Below are positions 40,744-50,326 of a stretch of DNA of 64,000 nt, one piece after another. The notes below the pieces were generated by a model that did not search any database, was not told the DNA's origin, and saw nothing but the letters and a program-made list of their open reading frames with translations. This DNA is from Helopsaltes ochotensis (Eukaryota; Chordata; Aves; Passeriformes; Locustellidae). Positions within the stretch are counted from its first letter, which is position 1. Each line of letters starts with the position of its first letter. A program made the position numbers and the translations under genes. The stretch is from NCBI GenBank assembly GCA_013400155.1, contig VXBM01000539.1:464289-528288 (forward strand), read 5' to 3'.

Positions 40744-41016
40744 NNNNNNNNNNNNNNNNNNNNNNNNNNNNNNNNNNNNNNNNNNNNNNNNNNNNNNNNN
40801 NNNNNNNNNNNNNNNNNNNNNNNNNNNNNNNNNNNNNNNNNNNNNNNNNNNNNNNNNNNNNNNNNNNNNNNNNNNNNNNNNNNNNNNNNNNNNNNNNNNN
40901 NNNNNNNNNNNNNNNNNNNNNNNNNNNNNNNNNNNNNNNNNNNNNNNNNNNNNNNNNNNNNNNNNNNNNNNNNNNNNNNNNNNNNNNNNNNNNNNNNNNN
41001 NNNNNNNNNNNNNNNN
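40744..41016. other. Assembly gap (273 N), probable site of SNRNP48 exon 1
   Basis: A run of N between CpG-rich flanks. Exon 2 enters in phase 0 and lacks the first roughly 50 residues of the family, and no suitable start exon is visible in the flanking sequence, so the exon is most simply inside the gap. Confidence 0.85.
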
Positions 41017-41059
41017 CGGCAGGGCCGGCGGGGCGGGGCTGACCCGTGTCCCCTCGCAG

Positions 41060-41173
41060 GTGGAGTGGGTGCTGTGCCCCTACGACGTCCATCACCGTGT
41101 GCCCCGCGCGTCGCTGGAGAGGCACGCGGCGTCCTGCCGGCTCCGCAGGATGGGATACTCCGCCGAGGAGGAG
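41060..41173 (+). CDS. SNRNP48: SNRNP48 exon 2 (CHHC zinc finger)
   Basis: Acceptor ccctcgcag, 38 whole codons, donor GAG|GTGGGA. Encodes the complete CHHC finger, starting VEWVLCPYDVHH and ending RRMGYSAEEE. Enters in phase 0, so exon 1 must end on a codon boundary. Confidence 0.95.
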
Positions 41174-44100
41174 GTGGGAGCGCGGCTCGGGAAGCGGGGC
41201 AGGGGCTGGCGCTGACGCCCTGGGCGTGCCGGCTGCCCGGCGGCCCCGGGCCTTGACCGAGCGCTTTGGTCCCGCAGGCCGAGATGTACGACTGCAGCTT
41301 TTTCTACGAAAACCTGAAGGTTCCCACCGTCGCCATGGGTGAGCGGCAGCGGGGGCTCCGCCTGACGGGGAACACACAGGGCTGGGGCTGAGGGGAGACC
41401 CGGCGGGAGTCAGAGATGTGGGACTAAGGGTCCGAAACCTCACAACCCCACTGCCTTGGCAGCTGTAAACTCCCCAAAACCTCCTGAAAATCTTGAGTGT
41501 TTCAGCTAGTAGGTTAGTTTTCTCAAATTGTAATTTGCAATTTGCCTTAATTTACCGTTTTTATGCTTCTGTCGCTGTGTAATTCCACTCTGTAGGTCAC
41601 TTTTATATTTTCGTTTTAAAATCCAAGGAGGATCTGGTTTTCCCTCTTAGGCGTTTCTTCCTATGTGCCTGGTCCCCACTTTTGCATTAAATGCAGAAAG
41701 TATTAAAATGCATGCTTAGAAGGTAGGGAAGCTCTCTCTAGAATTTGGAGATAAAGCAATGGTACAGAGAGCAATATACATACATTTCTTTTTCTATATC
41801 CTTCTAACCCAGAAATACAGAATTTTCTCCCTAATTTCCTCTCCTCATTTCAAATATGTAATAGATAAAAATTACATTTTTAGTTCAAATGTGCCCTTTT
41901 ATGTGAATGAAACTATGATGTTCAGTACCATACCCTAAGTCTCATAATAGATGTTGGGGAGTAAAGATTAACCCAGTCAAGTACCTGAGAACTTGATGTA
42001 AAAGTTGTATGATTTTATTTTCTTCTCTTCCTGCAGATAAAGATCTACAGTTTTACATTGTTAAGCAGGCTAGAGCCCAAAGTGCAAAGGAAGGTGCAGG
42101 CTACAGCGAAGGTAAGGGAGCAAGCAAATACTGACGTGACTTCACCAGCCTCCTGTGAAGAACTGCTCTTGTCTCCCTCATTACTGCTTCCTTCATTTCA
42201 CTGAGAACTGCTGTGAGGAATTTCACTTCATTTATTTTTAATATTCTTTCCCCTGCATATCTTGGAGCACGATTACTTTCTGTACTTGGGGCAATTAGAT
42301 GAGAGACTTTGAGTCTGTTGTGCTCATACCTCTATAATCTTCAGGACTGAAAAAACCAAACAACATTCATGTTATTATGTTGGACTGTTTCAAGACCGAA
42401 GTTGTGTAAGAACTGTGCTGGCACATTTGCAAATGCGATGTTGTCCTTTGTCACTGCTCCAAGCTTACTAATTCCTTTACATTTCATTTTTCCATGGGTT
42501 TTGTGACCAGCCAGGGGACCAGGCTAGGACGGAGTCTTTGAGGGTTCAGACTTAGACAAAGTAAATAGAGCTCCCTGTGGAATCTGTAGAGCTTTAGTGC
42601 ATGGTTGAGAAATTACTGCAACCCCTGAAAGAACATTTGCTCTCTATAGACTTTGGTTTGTTAAGCACATATGCCAGGAGGAAAAGTGACACTGAAACTT
42701 TTCTGACAGTGAAATACAGCATCACTTGCTTGGACACTTTTTCATGTTTTCTTTGTTTCTCTGGCATAGCAAATAGAGGTTTAATGGTGCTTGGAAAGGA
42801 GATTTCCTGGGATGAACACTGTGTTTTGAGCATGTCAGGTGCATTTCCATGAAGGGAAGTGGGAAGTAATTAATTTGACACAAGCACATCCAAGCATCCA
42901 AGATAAACCCTTTGTGGAGTGGTTCATTGCAAAGGTGCACCAGTGAGCCACTAGATGCCAGTGTTCACTGCCCAGACTTCCCTGCAAGCTTGCCTTTCTC
43001 TTAGGATCACACTAAAACTGGATCGGTGGTTTTCATTGTGGCAGCTTGGCCTGTTGTAAGATTTACTGACTTGTTTGTTCAATTTAAAGTCTTTGGCAAC
43101 AGAAACAAATGAAAAATAATTTTTCATTATAAATTTCCTTTTGACTCGCTGTCTCAAAGCAAGTGATTTTCTTTCCTTTCTTTCTTTTTTTCAATTCTAA
43201 CCATATTTAGAATATTAGCATAGCTACATTGTTGAAAAGAAAAACTGGTCTTAATCACAAGTTGTGTAATTCTTGTAAAATCACAAGCATGCAATTATCA
43301 GTGCATTTTTATAGACTTGTGTGATGCTGTAAGAACAGTGCATTTTAAAAAGAGACTTCTAGTTTTTGTGTTTAAACCCATTTGTTGATATTAGAACAGG
43401 TTTGGTTTAGGTTCCAAGTACAGTAATGATGAAATCTTGTATTTTTGGTTTTTTTGTAGAGTTATTGTGGTTTCTCTTCCTCTTCTTTGGTGTCTTTAGT
43501 GATAGTAGGATGTGAAAAATTGCCCAGCTTCCATCAAGAGCTGAATAATCTGGAGAAGCTCTAGGTTTGCTATCGTGAAAGGTGTTGCATACACCCCTAT
43601 GTGTTGGCTCTTCTGTGTGCCTGAGATTGTGCGATTGTGTTGAGGGAAGCCGGATTATGGAGATCAGACCAATGATTGCTGGAAAATTGAAAGTTTTTGA
43701 CTAAAACGGTTTTTTGCTGGCAATGTCCGAGAGTATTGAATCCTGCATCTTTGGGGAAGTCATTTAATTGCTGCTGCAATCGATTGAGAATGGATTGTTT
43801 CGTTTGGAAGCATATGTGTTTTAACTGGGGAATGGGAAAGAAGAGCGTGCAGGCAGTGCATTTGTTTCCATAACCTTAAATCAGTTATCTGAACCGATCT
43901 GGAGAACTTTGAAAGTGCCTTTGTTGTTCTTTTAGCTATAAATTCTGTGTCAGTCTATTATAAAAGCTCTGTAGTGAAGGTGACAGGGTGAGTGAGACTG
44001 ATTTACACAGTGCTTGGTTATCTTGTCTCTTAGCTTTCATTCTTGTTGGCAGAACAAGTATTTTGCAGCTAGTACTTTACATAACAGTTTAGGAGTAAGA

Positions 44101-47100
44101 TAAACCCACAAGTTAGAGCTGCAGCCTCTCTTGATTTAGTTTGTAAGCCAAGACCTGAAACTCATGGGAAATGGGAGTGTCATTTTGATCTACTCTAGTA
44201 TGATTCCTTCATGGCATATGAAACCTGTATCTGTGTAAGCAATTGAGAGGGGTTATAAGACTGCATGGGGCTTGGGAGGGATCTTTGTGCAGTTTTTATA
44301 TTTTCAAATTAAGAAGGTTGAAACTTAGAGATACACAGGGAAAGGATGAAAACAGCCTGGGAATTTACTGCCTTGTTTGCTTGTTTTGCTTCTTGGTATT
44401 TTCCTGCATAATCATGCTACTTTACAAGTAACAGCTCTCTGTCCAACCTCCAGGATCTTACTCATTACTGCCTGTAGAAGTTCCTCAAAACCACAAGCGT
44501 TTCACCTGTGACCTGACCCAAGCTGACCGCCTTGCTCTTTACGATTACGTTGTTGAGGAAACAAAGAAACAGAGGTCTAGATCCCAGATAATGGAAAATG
44601 ACAGTGATCTCTTCGTGGATTTAGCAGCAAAAATCACCCAAGGTTTGAAGAATGATTTGTTGTTGAATTTATGGTTCAGAACTTTCAGTTTGTCCAGTTA
44701 CATGAGTTTCGCTGAACACCAAACAGAATTGGTTGTGCTTTTTTTCTTTTTTTTGTGGGGAGCATACTGTTTTTAAAAGCCACAGCAAAGACCTGGCATC
44801 ACAAAATGCTAGTTTGGTGTCCTTTATGATGTTTTCCCTCTGGGAAAGATTCATTGCTCTGCTCTTGGCACATGTATTGTGTGTATCTCAGTGGATGGAT
44901 CTTCTGTCTTTGCTGCAGCTGACTCCGGGTTGCCTAATGTTGCCAATGAGCTGTGCAGGTTGGAACAGTTATTTGCTGTAAGATATGATGAGATTAAAGA
45001 TCACTTAAGAGTAAAAGCTGAACAGGAGAGATTGGCAGTCATCCACGTGGAGCTCTTGAGCACCATACTTTGGTGGTGTTCTGGGACCTCTCATCCCTGT
45101 TGAGTCCTGCCAGTTTGTAACTGCACCAGGTGCAGCAAAAGCATCTGTGTCACCCTGCAGGCCCTGCTGTGCCTAGGAGGTGTGACAGTGCTTGTCCTCT
45201 ACAGGTAAATTTCGTGCAGAATCTGGTTTTCTCATTCTGTGCGTTATTGTAATACTGGCCTTGAAAACATCACCCATATTTAGTAGGTGTTTGTCCAAAT
45301 CACAAGCCCATATATTAGTTTGGATCACACTTTGGAGACCGAGATCACATAACAGCGTTTGCTTGGTGGCTTTTTACTTGTGTGTGAACAGCCAGCAAGA
45401 AGGCTGGGGAGGCAGCTTGAGATAAATTCACTATAGTTACTAAATACAGGAGGAAGTTGAGAAAGAACACAATTATTTTATGTTCCTGAATGTATGTGGC
45501 CTGCATACCTGCAGGTGCTAATGTCCTGCTAATGACTGTTTGTTTTACTCCCATTTTTTTGCTAGATGATAGTCAGAAAGGTCCAAAGTCCCATCTTGAA
45601 ATTCTGGCGGAAATGCGAGATTACAAAAGGCGGCGGCAGTCATACAGAGCTAAGAACGTTCATATAACAAAGAAGTCCTACACTGAGGTGAGATCAGAAA
45701 AAAAGGCTTTTTTGCACAAAAGTGCTTATTATATATCAGCACAAACAATTATATACTCTTTCAAAGACAAATAATATTTGTCTTTCTCTGGTTCTTGTAT
45801 CCTGCTTTATTATTGTTGCAAACTATAGAGGAATGTTTTTGGTTTGTTGCAGCAAGTTACAAATAATGAGCATTTCTAACTGCTAAGTTTTATGAAAATG
45901 CCAGCACTCATCATTTGACAGGTGGTCAAATGATAGCTCGCTATCATAAAATGGTGCTATTTAAATTTATGCTGAAACATTTTTCTGCAAATCAGACTTT
46001 CCATTCAGACATCTGATGCACAGGGTTTGGGGAAGAATTTTGTGGGATTTGGGTTTTTTTGAGATGTTTAGCTTGCCTAGTGCTAGATCAGGCACTACTG
46101 TGACATGTTTGTTTTTACCATATCTTAATCTCCAGGTGATTCGGGATGTGATTGGTGTGCATATGGAAGAACTCAGCAATCAGTGGCAGGAGGAGAACAG
46201 GTTGGATAATGCAGAGATGTGTGAAGGAGGGAAGTCAAAGTCTTCAGGAAGGTATGCCACAGCTGACAACTTTTTCAGGCATGGAGCAGATTGTAATTTT
46301 ATTTTATCACCTCCTTCTAATAGCACATACCAACCTTATCTGAGTCATATGCATGGTTTATTTTATACTAATTCTATTAAGTCTTGCTTGAGAAACGCTG
46401 CCTGCATGAAGGATGGAGAAAATAAGTATCTTTCTTTCAGAGGTAAGTAGGTTAGTTGCAAGTGATTCAGCTGAACAGGCAGTTTCTGGTGGAGCTGGGG
46501 GATGAATAATGCTCCCTCTGTGCCCAAATGTGTATATATGTTGTAGCTGGGTACAGAAGGACACTTGGAAATACAAGTACACAATTTCTTACCCTTCCCT
46601 ACCACATGCCATGTCTTAGATATATTACACCTCAGAGTAAAGGTTTCCATAATATAATAAATATAGGGAAGTTTTACAGTTCTTATCCCTGCAAATGCTG
46701 AAGTGCTAATTGGGAGTGTGTTTTAGCTATACCTATTTCTGCTGTGTCAGGCAGCACTGTACACCCTTCCAAACATTTGTCACTGAAGTAAACATGGAGT
46801 CATGACCTAGTGATTGCCTATTTGTGCCTCTTCAGCAGGTCTTTGAGACGAGAATGTTTTTGAAACACACTAGAAAGTGACATTCTGTTCCCAGCATTAA
46901 AATGAAGATGAATGGGTGACAAAGCACTGGAACAGTCTGCTCAGGGAGGTCCTGGAGTCTCCCCAGCTAGAGACATTCAAAGCCCACCTGGACACGTTCC
47001 TGTGTAACCTTCCCTAGGTGACTCTGCCTTGGCAAGGGGAGTGGAGTAGAAGATCACCAGAGGTCCCTTCCAACCCTAACAATCCTGTGATTCTGTCAGC

Positions 47101-48594
47101 TCAGGACTTAGGTTCTCCAGCTGTAGGTTGCAGCTCAAGGCAGGTAGTTGCAGAGTTAAAAGATTTAAAGCAAAACGGAGTGAACCCCTTCTACTACCTC
47201 CTGTTTCACAAGCAGAAGTGTTAAGACTGAGGAGCAGTGTTTATAGGAAATAATTGAATTAAATAGTGGGTTGAGATATGCATATGGACTTTGGGCCTCT
47301 TTTGGGAGGTATCGTATTCCTTAGATAGAGAGGATTAATAAAAGATACGTCCTCTGTCTTACATCATTAGTAACTGGTACTGGAAACGGTGACTGTGAAA
47401 CTATTTTTCTTGATTCAGATCACCTAATTTTATTTTCAGAAGGGAAGACAGGCGCTCAGCTTCAGCGGACTCTCGGCAGTCTGGGGGAAGCAGTAAGGAT
47501 ACGGAGTGCACGAGACACAGGAGAGACACCAGCAGGAGTCCAAGTAAACGAAGGAGGAGTCGTGAGAGAGGCAAAGACAGAGACTCTCGGAGGAAAAGAG
47601 AGAGGTGAGCAGAAACAGTGACAGCTGACTCTTGCTTCTGAATCAGGCAGCTGTAGCCATTTTCTGTGAGAGTTTAGTGCAGAGGTTGGGAATATCTAGT
47701 CCAATAAAAAGCTAGACTAACCTCATGTGCAATATGACAAGCCAGTGGCATGAGGTTACTAATACTAAACAAAACATGCTGTGAGATCATAAACTGTGAT
47801 CCAGAGTTCAGAATTTACTGTCACATCTGAAAGGTGGCACTTTCTGCAGCACGCTGCAGGACTGCAGCAGCACTGTAACAGGCTATAGGTTTTACACCTT
47901 GATCAGTATGGTTAAATGGACAGTATGTTTCTCATCCACAACTAAGTGCCTGTCATGTCTAATGCTGATTTCTGCTCTACTTTGCTCTAAAATAAACAGC
48001 ATTATTTGTTTCACTAATATGCATACACTATTAGATGTGTATGTGAAACAAATAACATGCCTTTCCATATGAGATGCTTCAAAACAATGCTGTTGCTCTT
48101 CAGTACTTCTGGACATACAATTTAGCAAAAGAAAACAAATCCAGGCCACACCTTTTAATACCATCAACAAGGACATATTTACATGTGCAGGACCACAGGT
48201 GGGACCTGTGTTTGAGCAGACTTGAGGACTGTTGTGCAGAAGAAATGCTGCCTTGCCCCTCATGTTTGGGTAAACGCATTACATAACTGTGTGGATGGCA
48301 ATGATGGTTTGTCTCAAAGCTGGCTTCATTACACCATGATGCCATTCATCCTAAACTAATTGCCACTCTGGCACTGCATGACAAGGCTTGATTAAAGCAG
48401 CATGGAAAATAAACTGTCTATGAGCAGTTTATTTCTTTCCTTAGAGGAGGACATGACTACATTTAATGAGAGCTTTCAGTTTTCTGTGGTTTTTTTTCTC
48501 TTCAGGCTCTCACTGAGCCTAACAGCACATACAATGTTTATGTTTTTGTTTCAGGGATGAAGACAAGTATCACAACCATAAAAGAAGAAAGTAG
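41060..48594 (+). CDS. SNRNP48: SNRNP48, U11/U12 snRNP 48 kDa protein (5' partial, exons 2-9)
   Basis: Protein of the U11/U12 di-snRNP that recognises the 5' splice site of U12-type introns in the nucleus. Eight coding exons join in frame: 41060-41173, 41278-41338, 42037-42111, 44454-44642, 45566-45687, 46136-46251, 47440-47604 and 48555-48594 (stop TAG 48592-48594), giving 293 residues. The first exon has a CHHC zinc finger with C-x5-H-x9-H-x3-C spacing (visible residues C6, H12, H22, C26), the family signature. The middle carries the conserved block CDLTQADRLALYD and DSDLFVDLAAKI; the end is Arg/Ser-rich and finishes KRRK. The family has about 340 residues in mammals, and the missing roughly 50 N-terminal residues should lie in exon 1 inside the gap at 40744-41016. 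The exon count matches the nine exons I recall for human. All introns begin GT and end AG; none is U12-type. Intron 7 carries a CR1 fragment and intron 8 an inverted repeat. Identification is by recalled similarity and is very secure. Confidence 0.96.
41278..41338 (+). CDS. SNRNP48: SNRNP48 exon 3
   Basis: Acceptor cccgcag, 61 nt, donor ATGG|GTGAGC. Encodes AEMYDCSFFYENLKVP, matching the segment after the finger in the family. Leaves one base for the next codon. Intron 2 is only about 100 bp and very GC-rich. Confidence 0.94.
42037..42111 (+). CDS. SNRNP48: SNRNP48 exon 4
   Basis: Acceptor cttcctgcag, 75 nt, donor GAAG|GTAAGG. Encodes KDLQFYIVKQARAQ followed by a poorly conserved linker. Phase 1 in and out. 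Confidence 0.93.
44454..44642 (+). CDS. SNRNP48: SNRNP48 exon 5
   Basis: Acceptor ccaacctccag, 189 nt. It holds the most conserved core of the protein (LPVEVPQNHKRF, DRLALYDYVVEETKK, DSDLFVDLAAKI). The donor is CAAG|GTTTGA, weak compared with every other donor in the gene. Confidence 0.95.
45566..45687 (+). CDS. SNRNP48: SNRNP48 exon 6
   Basis: Acceptor tttttttgctag, 122 nt, donor GAG|GTGAGA. Encodes SHLEILAEMRDYKRRRQSYR and AKNVHITKKSYTE, near identical to the mammalian protein as I recall it. Restores phase 0. Confidence 0.95.
46136..46251 (+). CDS. SNRNP48: SNRNP48 exon 7
   Basis: Acceptor taatctccag, 116 nt, donor GGAAG|GTATGC. Encodes VIRDVIGVHMEELSNQWQEE and an acidic/serine linker. 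Confidence 0.94.
46919..47097 (+). mobile_element. CR1 3' fragment in SNRNP48 intron 7
   Basis: GGAACAGTCTGCTCAGGGAGG to CCCTTCCAACCCTAACAATC and CCTGTGATTCTGTCAG: the last roughly 180 bases of a CR1 element, same strand as the gene. Confidence 0.88.
47440..47604 (+). CDS. SNRNP48: SNRNP48 exon 8 (RS-rich)
   Basis: Acceptor ttattttcag, 165 nt, donor GAGAG|GTGAGC. Encodes an Arg/Ser/Asp-rich stretch containing RRSASADSRQSGGSS and RDTSRSPSKRRRSRERGKD, typical of splicing-factor tails. Confidence 0.93.
48555..48594 (+). CDS. SNRNP48: SNRNP48 exon 9, C-terminus
   Basis: Acceptor tttttgtttcag. Encodes the final residues DEDKYHNHKRRK and the stop TAG, matching the basic end of the family. Confidence 0.9.
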
Positions 48595-48890
48595 AAACAA
48601 CCTGATGGTTGTGTTCATCAGCTGTTCAAAACATAACTTCCACAAGAACTATTGTTACTGCTGTTTTGCCCAAGACAGTAAAGGTGTGCACAAAATATTG
48701 GTGTTGCATCCCACCTATGCTGCTTGAAGACAAAAAAGTGCTAAGGTTTGTGAGGATGGAAGCAGTATATTTCATATAATGTGTAAATCTGTAACATTTA
48801 TACATTTGTTAATAAATTATATTGACCTCTCATGTATTTGAGTTATTCTGACAAGGCTGAAGAATAAAATTTATGAGAGGTTGTACTTAC
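48595..48890 (+). terminator. SNRNP48: SNRNP48 3' UTR with two poly(A) signals
   Basis: AATAAA occurs at 48811-48816 and again at 48863-48868, about 215 and 270 bases after the stop. Either would give a short 3' UTR. No further SNRNP48-like sequence follows. Confidence 0.7.
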
Positions 48891-49640
48891 TGGCCCTCCC
48901 GGCCCATGGCTAGTTGATATAGAACACAGCTAATCCCTGGAGTCCAGGTCAGTCACAAACAGGGAAGGAATGAATAGAGCTCCCCCTCCTACCTAACACT
49001 GTCTCGTCTAGGTGATATTGCCTACTTACAGCATGCACCAAAGGGCAGATTTCAGAGGGGGAGGCACCAAGGATACTTAGAATATTGCTCAGTACCATAT
49101 TCAAACAACAGATTGATTTCCTTCCAGCAATAACTAGGAAGACTTCCCATCCTGTGGACTAACATACAAATATTTGTGATAGAGGTTGATAAAACAGACT
49201 TAAAACATGCAAATAGATATTAGGGATGTGCAGTTCTGTTAATTCCTCACACAGTCTGCTTCAGCAAGGTCCGTTGCCATCAGCCAAGCTTCTTGCCTGA
49301 ATAAGAAGAGAACAAGCTCGTAGATCCATCTTTCCTGAAATACTTCTGTTTGATCAATGTACCAGGAGAGAGTACTCTGTTGCTCCTGGTTGTGGCCTTC
49401 TCAGTCAAAGGGAATCTTTCAAGTTTCACTGTATCCTCTAGTATCCTCTTTCATACCTCAGTTGTTTCTGCAATTAAATGTGATTATCTGTCACTAAATA
49501 TTTGGTATAGTTTTGATGGATTTAGGCTTCTATACCTGCTACAGCAGTCCAACCAAACAACTGTGTGTCACGTATTCCTCGCCTATGTGACAAATGCAGT
49601 AACTTTTCCTGTCAGAAAACAAGGTATATTTTAAAACATC
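48891..49640. other. Intergenic between convergent SNRNP48 and ROPN1L
   Basis: About 750 bases between the SNRNP48 poly(A) signals and the distal ROPN1L signal. Contains a perfect tandem GTATCCTCT pair at 49431-49450. No coding block recognised. Confidence 0.6.
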
Positions 49641-50207
49641 TTTATTTAGACAAGTTTATCCAGAAATGAAGAATGATATTTAAGTTCTGAAAAGGTTCTA
49701 AGTAGAGGGAAAACAATAGGGAGCCATTGCAGTCCTTGCAATGGTTTTGTCTACCAGCTCAGCCACAGGGTTCTCATGAAGTTCTTTCAGTAGGGTTTGG
49801 TAAAACAGTTTGTTTAAACACAAGACAGATCTTGTCCAGGCAGACAAGGTAGTCCAAGGATCAGCTGTATTTGTGCCAGAGTCAAAGTGAAGGCAGAGCT
49901 ACCAGAAGCATAATGAGAAATGCTCCAGTTACAACTGAATTCCATGTTTTACTTAACAGTGACTTACCAAGTGTATGTAGGAAGCTCGGTAACAAAACTT
50001 TTGCTCAATATAAGCAGATGAGTGAAAGCATCACTCCCTAGGGGTGGCCATTACTGTCTGAGAGGCAGGAGAACAATATAACCATGTATTCAATTAACAT
50101 CCCCTGAAGGGTCATCCCAAGAGTGGGACAAAGAAAAGGACATGCCAAAGAAGAGGATCATGTTCTGAAATGTGCAAATTATGTTACAAATTATTTTCTT
50201 GAACTTA

Positions 50208-50226
50208 TTTATTCCTTCCTTTTATT
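50208..50226 (-). terminator. ROPN1L: ROPN1L proximal poly(A) signals
   Basis: On the minus strand AATAAA reads at 50226-50221 and at 50213-50208, about 37 and 50 bases after the stop codon, implying a very short 3' UTR. A further AATAAA at 49646-49641 could serve a long form of about 620 bases. Confidence 0.6.
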
Positions 50227-50262
50227 TTTTTCCTCTCACCTCATGCTGAAGAGTAAGGTTGA

Positions 50263-50326
50263 TCAATAAAATATGAAGGAGTATGGCAGGAAGTGTCTGA
50301 TCAGCACCATGCCATGGTGTTTGTCC
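50263..50326 (-). CDS. ROPN1L: ROPN1L exon 6, divergent C-terminus
   Basis: Acceptor ttatttctttccag, in the correct phase. Encodes the end of codon 198 and DKHHGMVLIRHFLPYSF plus three residues, then TGA at 50265-50263. It aligns loosely with the mammalian segment around a GM(I/V) motif but is about 11 residues shorter and lacks the basic/acidic tail. Two poly(A) signals follow within 60 bases, which supports it as the last exon. Confidence 0.7.

Larger units (their letters stand above)
39940..41420 (+). promoter_or_regulatory. SNRNP48: CpG island over the SNRNP48 promoter and exons 1-3
   Basis: From about 39940 the sequence changes abruptly from AT-rich to CpG-dense and stays so, with a dip near 40380-40540, until about 41420. 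The 273-base gap lies inside. The position just upstream of exon 2 makes this the promoter. The dense part begins about 800 bases before the gap, so a divergent minus-strand transcript is possible but unproven. Long open frames here on both strands reflect GC richness. Confidence 0.8.

Noticed and set aside
40559..41443. Frames running through the N runs near 40.7-41.0 kb and 58.1-58.3 kb
   Set aside because: The open frame is an artefact of unknown bases; only the real exons downstream of the first gap are kept.
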